Shown here: piece after piece, positions 1 to 10,835 of the stretch
How positions within the stretch are numbered: position 1 is the first letter of the stretch
How the letters are laid out: the number at the start of each line of letters is the position of its first letter
Source: Palaemon carinicauda
Taxonomy: Eukaryota > Arthropoda > Malacostraca > Decapoda > Palaemonidae
DNA length: 64,000 nucleotides
Direction: 5' to 3'
Assembly: GCF_036898095.1 (NCBI RefSeq)
Contig: NC_090757.1
Span: 62,373,347-62,437,346 of the forward strand
Program-made: the position numbers and the translations under genes
The notes under the pieces: model-generated
Told to the model about the DNA's origin: nothing
Seen by the model: the letters and a program-made list of their open reading frames with translations, nothing else
Databases searched by the model: none

Positions 1-203
1 AGTTTAGGGTGCTGTAGTACATGCATTAAGTGTTCTGTACATTAAAGGATAGTTTGTTAACAGTACTACGTACAAGGGAAGGTTTTAAAAGTCCGAATAT
101 ACATGTTAAATAAATAGGTAAATATGATGTCACTACTTCGAGGATTTTCACCTATCGCGGCCGGGTCTGGAACCTATCTACCGCGATAAACGAGGGTTCA
201 CTG
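1..203 (+). mobile_element. Tigger-like DNA transposon, terminal fragment
   Basis: This stretch is the reverse complement of the left terminus of the Tigger element at 24,481 and of the one at 36,071, with few differences. It ends in the inverted-repeat motif CGAGGGTTCACTG, one base off the CGAGGGCTCACTG of the intact copy, followed by the TA target dinucleotide at 204-205. The rest of the copy lies outside the window. It is inserted in the right-end region of DIRS-a. It is noncoding as far as visible. Confidence 0.85.
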
Positions 204-205
204 TA

Positions 206-978
206 ATAGGACAAATATATACTTGAAAATAATATATTTCCCTACATAATAAACATACTTATGCTTAGTAAGTTAATATTTTAAACATTTCTTGCAAGAA
301 AAGAAAATAATTCACATAATGCAAGTCAAACTAAGAAGATTACGTCACAGGATTGTGACATCATCGCGATGGCGGAATGAATTCCTTCAAGGCAATCAGA
401 TCTCGCCCTGCTAAGAGTTTACGTCACAAACTTTAAGAGTTGTTCGTTAGTTAATAAAGTAGGGGGAAGAAATTCCTTGATCCCTCAATCTTACGAACAT
501 AGAAAGAAAACAAATACATACATGCTCCCTGTTAATTACTGTGCGGGAACCAAGAGCAGCTCGAAAGCCGGTCTAGCCCCACGCACAAAGTTAAACAACA
601 GAGGAGCCATCTTGAAAATCAAGTGAAATTAAACTGTCCAAGTTGGACCAACAAAAAACTATACCATTCAATATCTTCGATAGTTGAAAGGCAGCAAAAG
701 TCATTAACAATAATCAGACAAAAGGTACTTCACCAAATTGTAGAATAAAGTAATATGTCAGCGAAACGAATTTCCTAGGTGTTCACTCGATCAACGACAG
801 GGAATTTCTGAAGAATGTTGGGGATGGTTCTGGTAACCTATGAGAGATGGCGCTCATGTATGACCACCTACTGTCATGGCGGTGATTGCCGCGAAATTGA
901 ATTTTTGTCGTGCCACGTCGAAACGCGGGATTTAAGTTATATGTATGTAACTACCAAGGAAGTTACATATTTAAAAAT
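206..978 (-). mobile_element. DIRS-a: right-terminal (5') fragment
   Basis: This is the 5' UTR and right ITR of a DIRS-like retrotransposon whose body was left of the window. It resembles the 5' ends of DIRS-h to DIRS-j: a run like 'acttcacca' near 728, a 'cgacag' block near 797, a GCGGTGATTGCCGCG block near 881, and the terminal stretch ending ATATTTAAAAAT at 978. No coding frame of note is present. Only 14 bases separate it from DIRS-b. Family assignment is by terminal architecture only. Confidence 0.65.
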
Positions 979-992
979 CCATTTATGAAAAT

Positions 993-1330
993 GATATTTT
1001 CATAATAAAATAAATTTGTGAACATACTTACCCAGTAGTTATATACAGTATACAGGTATAGCCATACGTCCCTGATGTCCAGCAGAAATTTCAAAACCCG
1101 CGGCAATCGCAGATTGGGTACCCAGGTGTACCACCTGCGCACCCTATAGCGAGGTACCTGGAACCATTCCATGAGTTCTCAGATCTTCCATGCCCATAGT
1201 CTCTAGAGGGGAGGAGGGTGGGAATTGAATTATGTATAACTACCGGGTAAGTATGTTCAAAAATTTATTTTATTATGAAAATATCATTTTTAAACATCTG
1301 ACTTAGCCGGTAGTCATATATATAGCTGAT
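993..1330. repeat. DIRS-b left ITR and internal complementary region
   Basis: The terminal 60 bases recur inverted at about 1,240-1,300, where they run straight into the complement of the opposite element end. That is the ICR arrangement expected of DIRS elements. The G-rich block CTCTAGAGGGGAGGAGGGTG lies between them at 1,201-1,220. The two inverted arms could fold into a hairpin with a loop of about 190 bases. Confidence 0.75.
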
Positions 1331-1680
1331 TGACACCTTTGGTGGAGGGTCAGAGACAGCCAACATTGTTGGAATTTTACTTAAGAGTTAATAAACAAGC
1401 TTAAGGGTTCATACCTGAAAAGGAAGCTGACTTCAATGAATTCTTTCATTATGTCCGCTTTCCTTATGAGATCCAGCGATCCATCCAGGGGGCTGCAGAC
1501 CTCTAGGAGCTGTCAAATCAGTCTAAAAACCTCTATGTGACAGGATCTCCTTCAATACCCTTGTTCCGGGCACTCTCAAGGACCAAATTGACCACCTGAC
1601 TAAAATCAATGATTGTGGAAGACAGTCGCAATCTCCACGAACAACCATAAAAATACAAAAGTTCCAAGAGAAGAAAAGGA

Positions 1681-2574
1681 TTATGGGAATGCAGTGGTGG
1701 ATCCTTCCCCCACTACTGCACTCGTTGCTACGAATGGTCCCAGAGTGAAGCAGTCCTCATAAAGAGTCTGGACACGTTTTAAATAATGTGAAGCGAACAT
1801 AGATTTACTCCTCCAAAAGGTTGTGTCCATAATGCTCTGCAACGATCTATTCTGCCTGAAGGCCACCGAAGTTGCTACAGTTCTAACTTCATGCGTCTGA
1901 CTTTTAAAAGCTTGAGGTCTGCCTTACTGCAATGTGCATGAGTTTCTCTTATTAAGAGCCTGATGAAGAATGAAAGTGCATTCTTCGACCTCTGTAACGA
2001 GGGCTTCTAGACCGAGCACCAAAGAGCTTCTGCCTTGACTCACAACTTTTTCGTTCAGTCCAGGTAGAACTTCAGGGCTCTTAATGGACACAGGACCCTT
2101 CTCCAACTCCTCGCCAACCACATCCGAAAAGTTAGGAAACTCAAAAGCCATGGGACAAGGTTCAGAAGAGCGTTCATTCTTGGCGAGAAAGCCTAACTGC
2201 AATGAACCGATAGCTTTGTTATCTCGAGAAAATCAAGGTTTTAACTAAAAGCATGAATCCCACTGACTCTTTTAGCTGTCGCCAGACTGACCAAAAATAG
2301 TCTTCATCGTGAGGTCCTTAAATGAAGCTGAATACAAGGGCTCAAACCTGTCACTCATAATGAACTTCAGAACTATATCCAGATTCCAAGCTGGTGAATT
2401 CTGGTGCTGTTGCTTTGATGTTTCAAATAATTTGAGAAGTTCCTGTAGGTCTTTAACATTAGAAAGGTCCAATTGTTGGCCTGAATACAGTTGCTAACAT
2501 ACTCTTGTATCCCTTGATGGTAGGGGATGAAAAAAATACATTTCCTTCGAAGATATAACAGGAAGTCAGCAATA
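1681..2574 (-). pseudogene. DIRS-b tyrosine recombinase, broken 3' part
   Basis: The YR integrates the circular cDNA of DIRS elements. The C-terminal catalytic block is readable at 1,681-1,905: THEVRTVATS (H-x-x-R), then TTFWRS, then FASHYLKR with the candidate nucleophilic Tyr, ending with the TSAVVGEGST tail found in DIRS-d, h, i and j. Upstream, 2,272-2,472 encodes the helical core (NVKDLQELLKLFETSKQ). Frameshifts separate the blocks, and the gene is cut off at 2,574 by DIRS-c. It is non-functional. Confidence 0.75.
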
Positions 2575-2945
2575 TGACAAATTCGTAGGTAATTTGTATT
2601 TTTCCTAACTATACAAACCTTAGCTATTTAATATGGGTAATAACTTTCGGCGTAGCTGAAATGACGAGCCATTAGAATTTTAACGAGGGTTTACTACCCC
2701 ACCACTAGTTAGCGTCAGGGGTAGGGAGAGTAGCTTGCTAACCTCCCCCCCCCCCTCACACACACCTGTGCTGAGCTCACTTTGCTTAGAGGTAGGACAT
2801 CACGGGGGATAGGGTTGGCGGGCAAGTTTGATTAAATAGCTAAGGTTTGTATAGTTAGTAAAAATACAAATTACCTACGAATTTGTCATTTGTTCCGTAA
2901 CTGAAATACAAACCACGCTATTTAATATGGGTGACTCACCCCTTA
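2575..2945. repeat. DIRS-c left ITR and ICR
   Basis: The left end (TGACAAATTCGTAGGTAATT) reappears inverted at about 2,865-2,888 and is followed immediately by CATTTGTTCCGTAACTGAA, the complement of the right end seen in DIRS-f at 33,905-33,921. The join of both ends is what a circular intermediate would contain. A C-rich run of thirteen lies at 2,743-2,755. Confidence 0.75.
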
Positions 2946-3426
2946 GGAAGGGTGGTAAGTCCCGGCCAGTGCTGGCTTTTGGCTTTGCCCGGGTACTCAG
3001 TATCTGAGTGTGTCAGCACTCAACAATAAGGAGTCCCTGCACCTCGCTAGCACCTTGCTGTGCAAGGGCTGCTGCCTACGTAAGCTGTGTGTGAAAGTTT
3101 GAAGAGTGACTCGTCCTAGGAAGTTGACCTGTAGTCCTTTAGATGGAAACTTTAGGCTAGGACTCTCCCAATACCACCTCGTCAGGGTATGGGGACGTGA
3201 CAGTATTAGCTTAATACTAGGAACACAAGGAGACATGGTTTGCCTGCAGTGGTTCGAGGTCAGCTGTGCAGAGAACCCAGGATGCTGCTTTCCCCAAGAG
3301 AGGGGAAGATGAAGAAAAGAATAAGGGCTAGACAAACCTCTTCATTCATGCAGACTAAAACCGGGTAACAATGCCCTCAACCTTCTGCTACTTATCCATT
3401 AAGGAGCCTGAGGTTTAAACCAGCTG
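2946..3426 (-). other. DIRS-c 3' region without recognisable gene
   Basis: The segment between ICR and RNase H matches 19,846-20,320 of DIRS-f over its length. It ends at the point where DIRS-f continues into its YR gene and DIRS-c does not. Several small open frames exist but show no domain. Confidence 0.6.
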
Positions 3427-4717
3427 TTATGCCAGATATTGTTGGAACTGTTGAAGGGCCAGGAATACGGCCTTCATTTCTAGCAGATTTATATGGAGGC
3501 ACTTTTCTGATTCTGACCACAGGCCTGAGGTCCTGTGGTGCAGAACGTGGGCCCCCCACCCTTTCTTTGAGGCGTCCGAAAACAGCATCAAATCCTGGAG
3601 GAGGACGAGAAGACCCATTCCCCTTCGTAGGTTCTCGTCTGTCACCCACCACTGAAGATCCGTCCGTTACGCAGGACCCATAGGGATCATGACGTCCGGG
3701 GAATTGTGACCTTGATTCCACCGGGACTTGAGTCGCCATTGCAGAGATCTCATTCTGAGGCGACCGTTGGGAACTAGACGGGCCAAGGATGAGAGGTGAC
3801 CGAGGAGACGTAACCACGATTGGGCTGGGAGTTCTTCTCGTCTGAGGAAAGGACTCGCGACCCTCCTCAGCCTTGCTATCCTGTCGTCTGATGGGAAGGC
3901 TTTGTGGAGATTGGTGTCTATGATCATGCCTAGATATACCAGTCTTTGTGTAGGAAGCAGAGAAGACTTCTCGAGATTTACCATGATCCCCAGATCTTGG
4001 CAAAGTCCCAGAAGTTTGTCTCGGTGTCGAAGAAGGGCTGACTCCGAGTCTGCTAGGATCAGCCAGTCGTCCAGATAACGGAGGAGACGGATGCGCCCAC
4101 AACGATATTAGGGTGAACACTCTGGTGAAAACCTGAGGTGCTGTCGAGAGACCGAAACACAGCACCTTGAACTGGTAGATCTTGTTGTCTAGGCTGAATC
4201 TAGAGTACTTCCTTGAAGACGGATGGACTGGGATCTGGAAGTACGCGTCCTTCAGGTCCAGTGTACACATGAAGTCTTGCGGTCTCACTGCAAGTCTGAC
4301 CATGTCTGCCGTCTCCATGCTAAACGGGGTCTGCTTGACAAACCTGTTCAGAGCTGAGAGGTCGATGACTGGTCTCCAGCCTCCAGACGCCTTCTTTATA
4401 AGAAAGAGTCGACTGAAGAAGCCTGGGGACCCGTCGACGACCTCTTGGAGAACGCCCTTCTTCAACATGGTCTCGACTTCTGCCCGAAGGGCTTTCCCCC
4501 TTGGCGATCCCAGGGCAAGGGAGCTCAACGACACTGGATTCGCTGTCAGGTGAGGTAGAGATGTTACGAACGGGACGCAATATCCTTGACTGATTACGGA
4601 AATCGTCCAGGAATCGGCCCCGAGTTGCTGCCACCTGCTTGTGCAACTTTGTAGGCATCCCCCCACTGGTGAACATGCAGGGCGACTGCCAATCCTAGCG
4701 TTTGTGACCTCGGCCAC
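3427..4717 (-). pseudogene. DIRS-c reverse transcriptase-RNase H, frameshifted
   Basis: RT copies element RNA to cDNA; RNase H removes the RNA. The RT part reads KASGGWRPVIDLSALNRF, then motif A (CTLDLKDAYFQIPVHPSS) and motif B (CFGLSTAPQVFTRV). A one-base shift near 4,097 moves the catalytic motif RYLDDWLILADSE (about 4,040-4,080) to another frame, which continues at 3,667-3,984 (GIMVNLEKSSLLP). RNase H follows at 3,427-3,645 with LFSDASKKGWG and INLLEMKAV. All catalytic motifs remain but no frame spans them. The YR that should follow is deleted. Confidence 0.8.
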
Positions 4718-5427
4718 TCCCTCTAGGATTTTTTCCTCCCCTGGAGGACTTTTTGCCTTTCTTGTCCTTGACAGGAAAGGGCTTTGACACCGTTGTCTTC
4801 GCTACAGCTGCCGGTTTCGTGGTCTTGGTAGGAAGTGGTTGTTGGGTTGCTGGAGGTTTATAGGGCTTTGATGTTAAAGCCCTATGTAGGAGAGAGTCCT
4901 GGTTGGACTTCCTCCACCTCTCAGCCGCCTGCTCCACGTCCTTAGGCTCAAACAAATTGCTCCCCAAGATGGAAGAATGTCTGAGCCTGCTGATCTCGGT
5001 GCTGGGGACCTTCTGGTGGAATCTCTCAGACACCGCATCTCGACGCTTCCAAATGGTATTAGCCCACAAGTTCGAGACTTGGTGGGCTAGAAACTCGATG
5101 GTACGAGTGCCTGAAAGTAGAAAGGTCTCCATGGCCTTCCTGGTACTCTCTTTGGACAAGTCCTCAGATCGTAACAGGATGCCCAGAGACCCTAGCCAGA
5201 TGTCCAGCCACGATGTTGCCTGCATGGCAAACTTCGCCACCTTCTCCTGGCTAAGGATCTCCGTAGCCGAGAACGACACTTGCCGGTTGGAGAGTCTCTC
5301 TAGAGGGACTCCCCTGGTAAGCTCTTCCAAAGAGTTGTGTAAGGGAAGAGCTAAACAAGTCTCCTCCATGATGTCGAAGTACCTCCTCTGATGGACACGA
5401 GGAGGTGGGAGGAGTTTGTTTCCGGCA
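4695..5427 (-). pseudogene. DIRS-c gag-like ORF, 3' portion
   Basis: A 224-residue frame (4,695-5,369) lies directly upstream of RT and overlaps its start. It has a helical, Trp- and Leu-containing middle (SWLDIWLGSLGILL; ISRLRHSSILGSNLFEPKD) and a Lys/Pro/Gly-rich basic tail (PVKDKKGKKSSRGGKNP) suitable for nucleic-acid binding. No zinc knuckle is seen. The frame continues upstream past the LINE insertion at 14,416-14,510 (RASSPSLPPPAVPV), matching DIRS-f at 23,030-23,110. Naming it gag rests on position and composition. Confidence 0.6.
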
Positions 5428-5581
5428 CTGGAACGGCTGATTGATTGATTGATTTAAAGTTTTCAGGCATCCTGACATCTAAGGTCATTGACGCCGGTAA
5501 CATTTAATTTATGTATACAAAAATAAAAAAAAAATAAAATAAAAAATAAAAGTATTCAATTATAATCATAAAAGTTGAATG

Positions 5582-6913
5582 TCATAAAAGTTCAATATTT
5601 TTCAGAAGACCTGCTTCCGAAATAAATCTAAAAATGCCACTTGCATGGTAGGACACATCATTTCCAAGAATCTTGGCAAGGATGAACCTGCCACCCTCAC
5701 CTCGAGCCTCAAACAAATATCTATTCCTTAAGTTGTTATAATTGGGGCATTCGGTCAACAAATGCCTTACTGTTAGAGGTACTAAACAGTCGTCACAATA
5801 CGGTTGGTGTTGGCCCTTCAGCAGAAACTCGTGTGTCAACCGAGTGTGACCAATACGGAGACGACAAAGAGACGTCTCCCATTTTCGGGGCATCATATCA
5901 TACCTCCAAGGAGATACGTCATTTGTTACCTCTCGCATTTTACTGCCATCTAGGCTATCCCATTGCTGTTGCCATTTTTTGCAAACCAATTTCTTGACGT
6001 CAGGTAAGAAATCATTATAGGGAATGGGATACCTTCTTGGCAGCAACTCTGATGCAGCCTTCTTAGCCAGTGAATCTGCCTTCTCATTCCCACACACACC
6101 TACATGTGCTGGAACCCAACAAAATTGAACTGTTATACCTCTCCGTCCAATAATAAAAAGCCATTCTAAAATCTTAAAACTAGAGGGTTATTAAAATTAA
6201 AAACTTCTATAGCTTGAAGGATACTCCTTGCATCACTAAAAATTGAAAAATTACCCTCCTTCTCCAATGCTATTTTCTCAATAGCGGTTAATATGCCATA
6301 CAGTTCGGCAGTAAATATGGAAGCGGTCAGAGGAAGTGCACCTCTACAATTAAAACCATTACTATGTACCCCAAATCCAACGCCAGCATCAGATTTGGAG
6401 CCATCAGTATAGATAAAAGTTGATCCTCTATGTTCTTTAACATGTTCATTAAAAAGAGACCTGGCTTCTAGGACTGACATATTCTTCTTATCTTCTATAA
6501 AATATTTACAAAAAGATATCTCTGGTAATTTCCATGGAGGCGTTGATGATACTTTGAATGGAAGTACCTTACATCTAATTATATCCAGACTGTTTAATAA
6601 TTGTTTCACCCGGAAGCCATAGGGTTGAGGAGATTTTGGGTGCATTTCAAAGCATGTTGGGTGCCTTACAAGGCTTGCAGTCTGGAAGGCTAAAGAATTA
6701 GGGAGTCTTTGCAATCTAAACCAATACCGAAGAATAGAAGACATCCGGTAAAGGTCTAGTGCTAACTCTCCAGCATCAACAAGGAGACTTGGGATAGGTG
6801 ATGTTCTGAATGCTCCCGTGGACAATCTAATACCTGCATGATGTATTGAATCTAATATTTTCAACCTGCTTGGGGTGGCTGAAGAGTATATTTCACAACC
6901 ATAACTAATTTTG
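5582..6913 (-). pseudogene. LINE ORF2: RT C-terminus, RNase H and Cys/His tail
   Basis: After the RT thumb (DSIHHAGIRLSTGAFRTSP) comes an RNase H domain at about 6,170-6,440: FIYTDGSKSDAGVGFGV, then FTAELYGILTAIE, then SIFSDARSIL. A single-base deletion near 6,170 shifts the frame. The domain resumes at 5,582-6,150 with VCGNEKADSLAKKA, followed by a Cys/His motif (PYCDDCLVPLTVRHLLTECPN) typical of LINE C-termini. The 5' junction at 6,913 is where DIRS-d interrupts the sentence LIFSKISYGCE of the RT thumb. Confidence 0.8.
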
Positions 6914-7252
6914 GAAAAATGTTATTTTCATTAGTAATATAAATTTTTGAATATACTTACCCGATGATCATGTAGCTGTCAACTCTGTTGCCCGACAGAA
7001 ATCTACGGTCGGGATACGCCAGCGATCGCTATACAGGTGGGGGTGTACACAACAGTGCCATCTGTGGTCAGGTACTCCAGTACTTCTTGTCAACACCACC
7101 TCAATTTTTTCCTCGGTCCACTGGTTCTCTATGGGGAGGAAGGGTGGGTCAATTAAATCATGATCATCGGGTAAGTATATTCAAAAATATATTTTACTAA
7201 TGAAAATAACATTTTTCAATATTAATCTTACCCGATGATCATGTAGCTGATT
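6914..7252. repeat. DIRS-d left ITR, G-rich block and ICR
   Basis: The ITR runs from GTTATTTTCATTAGTAATAT to about 7,110 and pairs with 13,490-13,660, including the palindrome AGCGATCGCT at 7,021-7,030 and 13,569-13,578. The block CTCTATGGGGAGGAAGGGTG lies at 7,127-7,146. The ICR reads out of the complement of the left end (ATGAAAATAACATTTTT) directly into the complement of the right end (CAATATTAATCTTACCC), the product of joining the two termini. Confidence 0.85.
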
Positions 7253-7635
7253 CACACCCAGGGTGGTGGGTGGAGACCAGCATACATGTTAACAAAGAAG
7301 CTAAGTATCCCGTATTTCATTTTATTAGTTATTCAAAAATAACATAAAATAAATAAGTACCTGGTAAGGAAGACGACTTGAACCATTACTCTGCCTTTAT
7401 TAAGTACGTCTTCCTTACTGAGCGTAGCGGTCCTCTTAGGATGCTGAACGACTCTTAGGTGCTGAAGTATAAAGGGCTGCAACCCACACTAAAGGACCTC
7501 ATCACAACCTTTAACCTCGGCGCTTCTCAAGAAAGAATTGACCACCCGCCAAATCAACAAGGATGTGGAAGGCTTCTTAGCCGACCGTACAACCCATAAA
7601 AAGTATTCAAGAGAAAGGTTAAAAAGGTTATGGGA

Positions 7636-8730
7636 TTATGGGAATGTAGTGGCTGAGCCCCCGCCTACTACTGCATTCGTTGCTACGAATGGTCCCAGGG
7701 TGTAGCAGTTCTCGTAAGGAGACTGGACATCTTTGAGATAGAATGATGCGAACACTGACTTGCTTCTCCAATAGGTTGCATCCATAACACTCTGCAGAGA
7801 ACGGTTCTGTTTGAAGGCCACTGAAGTAGCCACAGCTCTCACTTCATGTGTCCTTACCTTCAGCAAAGCAAGGTCTTCTTCCTTCAGATGAGAATGTGCT
7901 TCCCTAATCAGAAGCCTGATTAGTAAGAAACTGAGTTCTTAGACCTTGGAAGAGAAGGCTTCTTGATAGCACACCATAAGGCTTCTGATTGTCCTCGTAA
8001 AGGTTATGACCTTTTTAGATAGTACCTAAGAGCTCTAACTGGGCAAAGTACTCTCTCCAGTTCGTTCCCCACCAAGTTGGACAGGCTTGGGATCTCGAAC
8101 GACTTAGGCCAAGGACGAGAAGGAAGCTCGTTTTAGCAAAAAACCGAGCTGCAAGGAACATGTAGCCGTTTCAGATGTGAAAACTATGTTCCTGCTGAAG
8201 GCGTGGATCTCACTTACTCTTTTAGCTGTTGCCAAGCACACGAGGAAAAGAGTTTTTAATGTGAGGTCCTTAAAAAAGGCTGATTGGAGAGGTTCAAATC
8301 TTGATGACATAAGGAACCTTAGGACCACGTCTAGATTCCAGCCTGGAGTGGACAACCGACGTTCCTTTGAGGTCTCAAAAGACCTAAGGAGGTCCTGTAG
8401 ATCTTTGTTGGTGGAAAGATCCAAGCCTCTGTGGCGGAAAACCGCTGCCAACATACTTCTGTAACCCTTGATCGTAGGAGCTGAAAGGGATCTTACGTTC
8501 CTTAGATGTAACAGGAAGTCAGCAATCTGGGTTACAGTGGTACTGGTTGAGGAAACTGGATTGGCCTTGTACCAGCTTCGGAAGACTTCCCCTTTAGACT
8601 GATAGACTCTGAGAGTGGATGTCCTCCTTGCACTGGCAATCGCTCTGGCTGCCTCCTTCGAAAAGCCCCTAGCTCTTGAGAGTCTTTCGATAGTCTGAAG
8701 GCAGTCAGACGAAGAGCGTGGAGGATTGGG
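7636..8730 (-). pseudogene. DIRS-d tyrosine recombinase, frameshifted
   Basis: The N-terminal DNA-binding part reads LQTIERLSRARGFSKEAARA and SAPTIKGYRSMLAAVFRHRG; the catalytic first Arg lies in FLVCLATAKRVSEIHAF (about 8,190-8,240). The frame breaks near 8,104-7,870 and resumes as VRTHEVRAVATSVAF (H-x-x-R), DATYWRS and SVFASFYLKD (Tyr), ending at 7,636. All canonical R/H-R/W/Y positions are visible but are split over at least two frames. In intact relatives this enzyme integrates the circular element without target duplication. Confidence 0.82.
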
Positions 8731-9994
8731 TGTACCTTCTTTACGTGAGGTTGACGTAGAAGGTCCACTCCTAGAGGAAGAGTCCTGGGAATGCCGACCA
8801 GCCATTGCAGTACCTCTATGAACCATTCTCTCGCGGGCCAGAGGGGAGCAACCAACGTCAGCCGTGTCTCTTTGCGAGAGGCGAACTTCTGAAGTACCCT
8901 GTTGACAATCTTGGACGGCGGGAATGCATACAGGTCGAGATGGGACCAATCCAGCAGAAAAGCATCCACGTGAACTGCTGCTGGGTCTGGAATCGGAGAA
9001 CAATACAACGGGAGCCTCTAGGTTATCGAGGTAGCGAACAGATCTATGGTTGGCTGACCCAACAGGGCCCAAAGTCTGCTGCAAACATTCTTGTGAAGGG
9101 TCCACTCTGTGGGGATGACCTGACCCTTCCGGCTGAGGCGATCTGCCATGACATTCATATCGCCCTGAATGAACCTCGTTACCAGCGTGAGCTTTCGATC
9201 TTTTGACCAGATGAGGAGGTCCCTTGCGATCTAGAACAACTTCCACGAATGAGTCCCTCCCTGCTTGGAGATGTAAGCCAAGGCTGTGGTGTTGTCAGAG
9301 TCCACCTCCACCACCTTGTTAAGCTGGAGGGACTTGAAGTTTATCAAGGCCAGATGAACCGCCAACAGCTCCTTGCAATTGATGTGAAGTGTCCTTTGCT
9401 CCTGATTCCATGTTCCCGAGCATTCCTGTCCGTCCAAAGTCGCACCCCAGCCCGTGTCTGATGCGTCCGAGAAGAGACGGCGGTCGGGTTTCTGAACAGC
9501 CAAAGGTAGACCTTCCTTGAGAAGAAAGCTGTTCTTTCACCACGTTAGAGTAGACCTCCTCTCTTCGGAAACAGGAACTGAGACCGTCTCTAGCGTCATG
9601 TCCTTTATCCAGTGAGCAGCTAGATGATACTGAAGGGGGCGGAGGAGGAGTCTCCCTAACTCGATGAACAGGGCCAGCGATGAAAGTGTCCCTGTTAGAC
9701 TCATCCACTACCTGACTGAGCATCGGTTCCTTCTCAGCATGCTCTGGATGCATTCTAGGGCTTGGTAGATTCTTGGGGCCGACGGAAAAGCCCGAAAAGC
9801 TCGACTCTGAAGTTCCATACCCAGGTAGACAAAGGTCTGGGATGGGACGAGCTGGGACTCCTCTAAATTGACCAGGAGGCCCAGTTCCTTGGTCAGATCC
9901 ATAGTCCATCTGAGATTCTCCAGACAGCGACGACTTGTGGGAGCTCTTAAAAGCCAGTCGTCTGACGGAGCCGGACACAAGATCATGGTACTGC
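8731..9994 (-). pseudogene. DIRS-d RT C-terminal part and RNase H, rearranged
   Basis: Only the C-terminal RT is left: SDDWLLRAPTSRRC (the LDDW catalytic box with Leu changed to Ser) and LGLLVNLEESQLVP at 9,820-9,975. RNase H at 9,231-9,503 keeps LFSDASDTGWGA, NCKELLAVHLA and VEVDSDNTTALAY, so the D-E-D residues are present. The connection domain typical of DIRS/PAT pol follows (PDPAAVHVDAFLLDW; WPAREWF). RT motifs A and B are missing: upstream of about 9,995 a second copy of gag sequence begins. No methyltransferase domain was seen. Confidence 0.75.
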
Positions 9995-10559
9995 TGCACA
10001 GTCTGTGAACTGTCAACCATGGGGAAGCGAGGAAGTACAGCGACAACCCGAAACTGTCTAGACTGTCTGGGTAGTACAGACAACTCCTTATCGGGTTGCT
10101 GAGGTTGCCGCACTGCGTCACAACAAGTCCCCTCTGCTGGTTGTTGAACGTCTTCCCAGTGACACACTGACTCCGTAAACAAAAAATCCTCTAACAAGGA
10201 CTAAGCTTGGACTGCATGTCTTGCAACAAAGCTCAAGGTCTATGGGAGCAGGTGTGGCAACAGACGGGGTTAGCGACTGAAGCGGAACCATTACCCTCCC
10301 TGGAAGCATATTATGCTTAAATAAAAGTCCATAGGAGGCTAAGCAGCTTAAGGCTCCTCTCCAAATGACAGAGTCCTCAAGGGAATATCAGAAGGAGGGA
10401 GAATAGCACTTTCTCATCTACAGGAACCATATCCGAGAAAAGCTAAGTTCTCTCAGTGAGGGTTTCACTGGTGCAAAAGCAACAGACCAGAAGGCAACGT
10501 TATGAAACTGCTTGACAGTCTTGTGAGTTGGCAACAACCAAAGATGTGTGACTGAGGAG

Positions 10560-10835
10560 CATGCGGTAAGGTATGCAGAGCATGCTGTAAGGTATGCAGA
10601 GCAAGCTGTATGCAGAGCATGCTGTAAGGAATGCAGAGCATGTTGTAAGGTATGCAGAGCATGCTGTAAGGTATGCAGAGCATGCTGTAAGGAATGCAGA
10701 GCATGCTGTATGCAGAGCATGCTGTAAGGTATGTAGAGCATGCTGTAAGGTATGCAGAGCATGCTGTAAGGTATGCAGAGCATGCTGTATGTAGAGCATG
10801 CTGTAAGGTATGCAGAGCATGTTGCATGGCATGCG
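10560..10835. repeat. 21-bp tandem repeat (GTATGCAGAGCATGCTGTAAG type)
   Basis: About 13 imperfect copies of a 21-base unit, AGGTATGCAGAGCATGCTGT plus A, occur in direct orientation, a few shortened. The unit includes the palindrome GCATGC. Multiples of 3 keep a reading frame (7 residues per unit on the minus strand). Only a few units survive in DIRS-j at 51,752-51,830. Confidence 0.85.

Larger units (their letters stand above)
993..2574 (-). mobile_element. DIRS-b: left (3') part of a DIRS-like retrotransposon
   Basis: The element begins with GATATTTTCATAATAAAAT after an AAAT core at 989-992 and runs through ITR, G-rich block, ICR and the 3' half of the YR gene. It stops where DIRS-c is inserted at 2,575. 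Its remaining 5' part (gag, RT, right ITR) is not recovered on the far side of DIRS-c, where the sequence jumps to a CR1 fragment at about 14,510. It was therefore lost in a deletion. Terminal sequence is closest to DIRS-e. Confidence 0.75.
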
